A DNA stretch of 64,000 nucleotides from an uncultured Prevotellaceae bacterium (lineage in GTDB: Bacteria; Bacteroidota; Bacteroidia; Bacteroidales; Bacteroidaceae). Location: assembly GCA_902769705.1 (NCBI GenBank), contig CACXPX010000019.1:35764-99763 (forward strand), given 5' to 3'. Of the stretch, positions 62,726 through 64,000 are shown piece after piece. The translations under genes and the position numbers were made by a program. A model generated the notes under the pieces. That model saw only the letters and a program-made list of their open reading frames with translations, did not search any database and had not been told where the DNA came from. Positions within the stretch are counted from its first letter, which is position 1. The number at the start of each line of letters is the position of its first letter.

Positions 62726-63708
62726 GGTGTCCTTGCGCACTGGGGGATTCAGATATCCAAGACAGTCCCCATAACATCTTTCACAGACAATTCCTTTTTC
62801 GCCAACCGCAAGAGCCAACTTCCGGATATTGGGCTCTCTGTATGCAGCTTGTCCTGCGCTCTCGCGTGGGGCTTACAGGGTGACTGTCTTGCGCTCGTGG
62901 CCTTTGTTTTCACAACAATGCAACACCATTTTTCTTCTTTTTTAGAGGGGGAGGAGAGGGGCTCCCTGTTTTGTGGAGGAGAGTTTTTTTAGTGGAGGAG
63001 GCTTTTCTTTTTCACTTACAATTGAAGTGCAAGGCGAAAGGCTACGGGTAGGCGCTTCAGCGGGAATCCATGCAGAGCTGAGCTCGCTCGGGAAATTTTC
63101 ACCCCCTCTGGCGTGCAAAAAAACGTTAAGAAAACGGGGAAAATAACACCTTTTTTCTTCACGATTCGTTGGCCCTGCTAGCCCTCTGCTTCTACTTTTT
63201 TTACTTTTTTACCTTTTCGGCACGGATGACACGGATTACACCATTTTTTCATTTTTATTTTTTCATTTTTAATTTAGCGAAGCGCATGTTCCTCCTCCCT
63301 CCATCTCCTATCGTCCAATCGTGAAATGGTCCAATCGTCAAATATTAGGCTGCTCCCGTTGATGATGATAATGTTTCTGTTCTGACCTGAGTGAACGATT
63401 CGTTCACCTAGCTTGTCCTCTGCTTCCACATTTTTTTACCCTTTTACTTTTTTACCTTTTTACTTTTATTCTATAGCGTAGCGCAAAACAGTCCGTTCGT
63501 TCGTTCGCTGTTCCGTTTGCTGTTTTCCTCCAAGGGAGCCCTGAATCAGGGCGTCCTTTGCTGATAAAGATTACTTTCTGCCTTCGACCGATGGGGTAAC
63601 GAATCGTTACTCCATTGGTCCTCATTGTCCACATGGCTGCGGATTTGAATCTTTAAAAAAATTCGTAATGAATTTGGCAATAATAAACAATTCGGCCAAT
63701 TCGTGCAA
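62726..63708. other. Noncoding region with simple repeats and hairpins
   Basis: No gene is supported here. It holds T-rich words TTTACTTTTTTACCTTTT followed by CGGCACGGATGACACGG (63190-63240), which recur inverted at about 19865-19915; tandem 16-mers with GTCCAATCGT (63313-63343); and three palindromes: GTGAACGA-t-TCGTTCAC (63391-63407), GCCCTGA-a-TCAGGGC (63538-63552) and a 17-bp hairpin with two G-U pairs at 63586-63620. Confidence 0.6.
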
Positions 63709-63884
63709 AATGCGGCCTGAAAGGCCAACCCGCTCATAGCCCGGGCAACGCCCCTTAGATGTATGCAAATCGGTTGTTCCCCTCGCCAATGCGGCCTGAA
63801 AGGCCAACCTGCTCATAGCCCAGGGCAGCGCCCTGGGTTAGGGGCATCCGCAGCGGGAACGCCCTGAAAGGGCAAAAGCCCTAC
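63709..63884. repeat. REP-like palindromes next to a RAYT gene
   Basis: Two direct units of a GGCCT-gaa-AGGCC module and a GCTCATAGCCC word are followed by the hairpin GCCCAGGGC-agc-GCCCTGGG and then GCCCT-gaa-AGGGC and GGC-tttt-GCC beside CTAC (GTAG on the minus strand). Homologous units at 19659-19817 have paired substitutions in the stems. The last base abuts the stop codon of the RAYT gene. Confidence 0.82.
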
Positions 63885-64000
63885 CTAATCCGACAACACA
63901 AAACGGTCGTCATATTCAATGTTATACAACTTGAGAAACTTGATATACTCCTCACGCGCCGAAACTTTCTTATGATGCTCCGCCTGATTGGAAACATATT
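63885..64000 (-). CDS. REP-associated tyrosine transposase (RAYT), C-terminal fragment at window edge
   Basis: The last 37 residues of a minus-strand gene are visible, ending YVSNQAEHHKKVSAREEYIK, then FLKLYNIEYDDRFVLSD and a stop at 63885. The pattern NQxEHHxKxSxREEYxxFLK is characteristic of the C-terminus of Y1/IS200-like RAYT proteins, which act on REP hairpins. The catalytic region lies beyond the window. The REP-like palindromes directly downstream support the call. Confidence 0.8.
   Translation of the reverse strand, partial: YVSNQAEHHKKVSAREEYIKFLKLYNIEYDDRFVLSD

Noticed and set aside
62726-63708. Small proteins in the 3'-end region
   Set aside because: Frames of about 60 codons here are low-complexity translations of repeats and T-rich words with no promoters.

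Overview
The window is one contiguous stretch of a Bacteroidales chromosome, most likely Prevotellaceae or a close relative. The reasons are the promoters (TTTG about 19-20 bp before TAnnTTTG, seen at many genes), the near absence of Shine-Dalgarno sequences, lipoproteins with short lipoboxes, a serine palmitoyltransferase like that of Bacteroides, and small gene families typical of the phylum (DUF4295, DUF4348, the ytxH/holin-like pair). Nearly all genes are housekeeping genes and gene order is compact. There is no prophage, no complete insertion sequence and no CRISPR array.

Layout. 1-2.6 kb: the end of aspS, a histone-tail/winged-helix protein and a small hypothetical. 3.1-6.6 kb: manC-gmd-fcl, the GDP-mannose to GDP-L-fucose pathway. 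6.7-7.0 kb: two tRNA-Arg(ACG) genes and a tRNA scar. 7.1-19.2 kb: a Na/Pi cotransporter, htpG, lipoproteins, a C1 peptidase, an MFS transporter, pepD, an OmpH-like chaperone, nth and a DUF2461 gene. 20-25 kb: a PagL-like lipid A deacylase, pheS, a DUF4348 lipoprotein, murB and a metallo-hydrolase. 25-33 kb: an envelope-stress-like trio, a SPOR lipoprotein, ruvX, def, a large TPR protein, mtaB and a glycosyltransferase. 33-39.5 kb (minus strand): lon-tgt-lptF/G-DEAD helicase. 39.6-49.9 kb: a tRNA methyltransferase, a lipid kinase divergent from spt, tRNA-Pro, map-tsaD-pncC, rpmB-rpmG-DUF4295, a Nudix hydrolase, ispE and dnaB. 50-56.9 kb: a branched-chain amino-acid operon (leuA, leuC, a lipoprotein, leuD, a citramalate-synthase-like gene, leuB) behind an Ile-codon attenuator. 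57-62.7 kb: a porin-imelysin-dihaem oxidoreductase operon divergent from a hemerythrin-LuxR regulator. 62.7-64 kb: noncoding repeats and the C-terminus of a RAYT transposase.

The most unusual content lies between the genes. Six intergenic gaps carry arrays of units exactly 22 bp long. Each unit is a degenerate 7-3-7 dyad (typically TCA-N11-TGA) followed by a 5-bp linker, and I count about 29 units in the window. Two gaps also carry a second element type: short tandem 8-mers arranged as perfect inverted repeats (38 bp and 23 bp) around an almost pure A/T core, with unrelated arm sequences but the same design. A third family is REP-like hairpins with compensatory base changes, next to the RAYT gene at the window end and again at 19.7 kb.

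The clearest regulatory findings are the leu leader, in which seven Ile codons and a competing antiterminator precede a strong terminator, and the hemerythrin-domain LuxR protein next to what looks like an iron or haem uptake operon.
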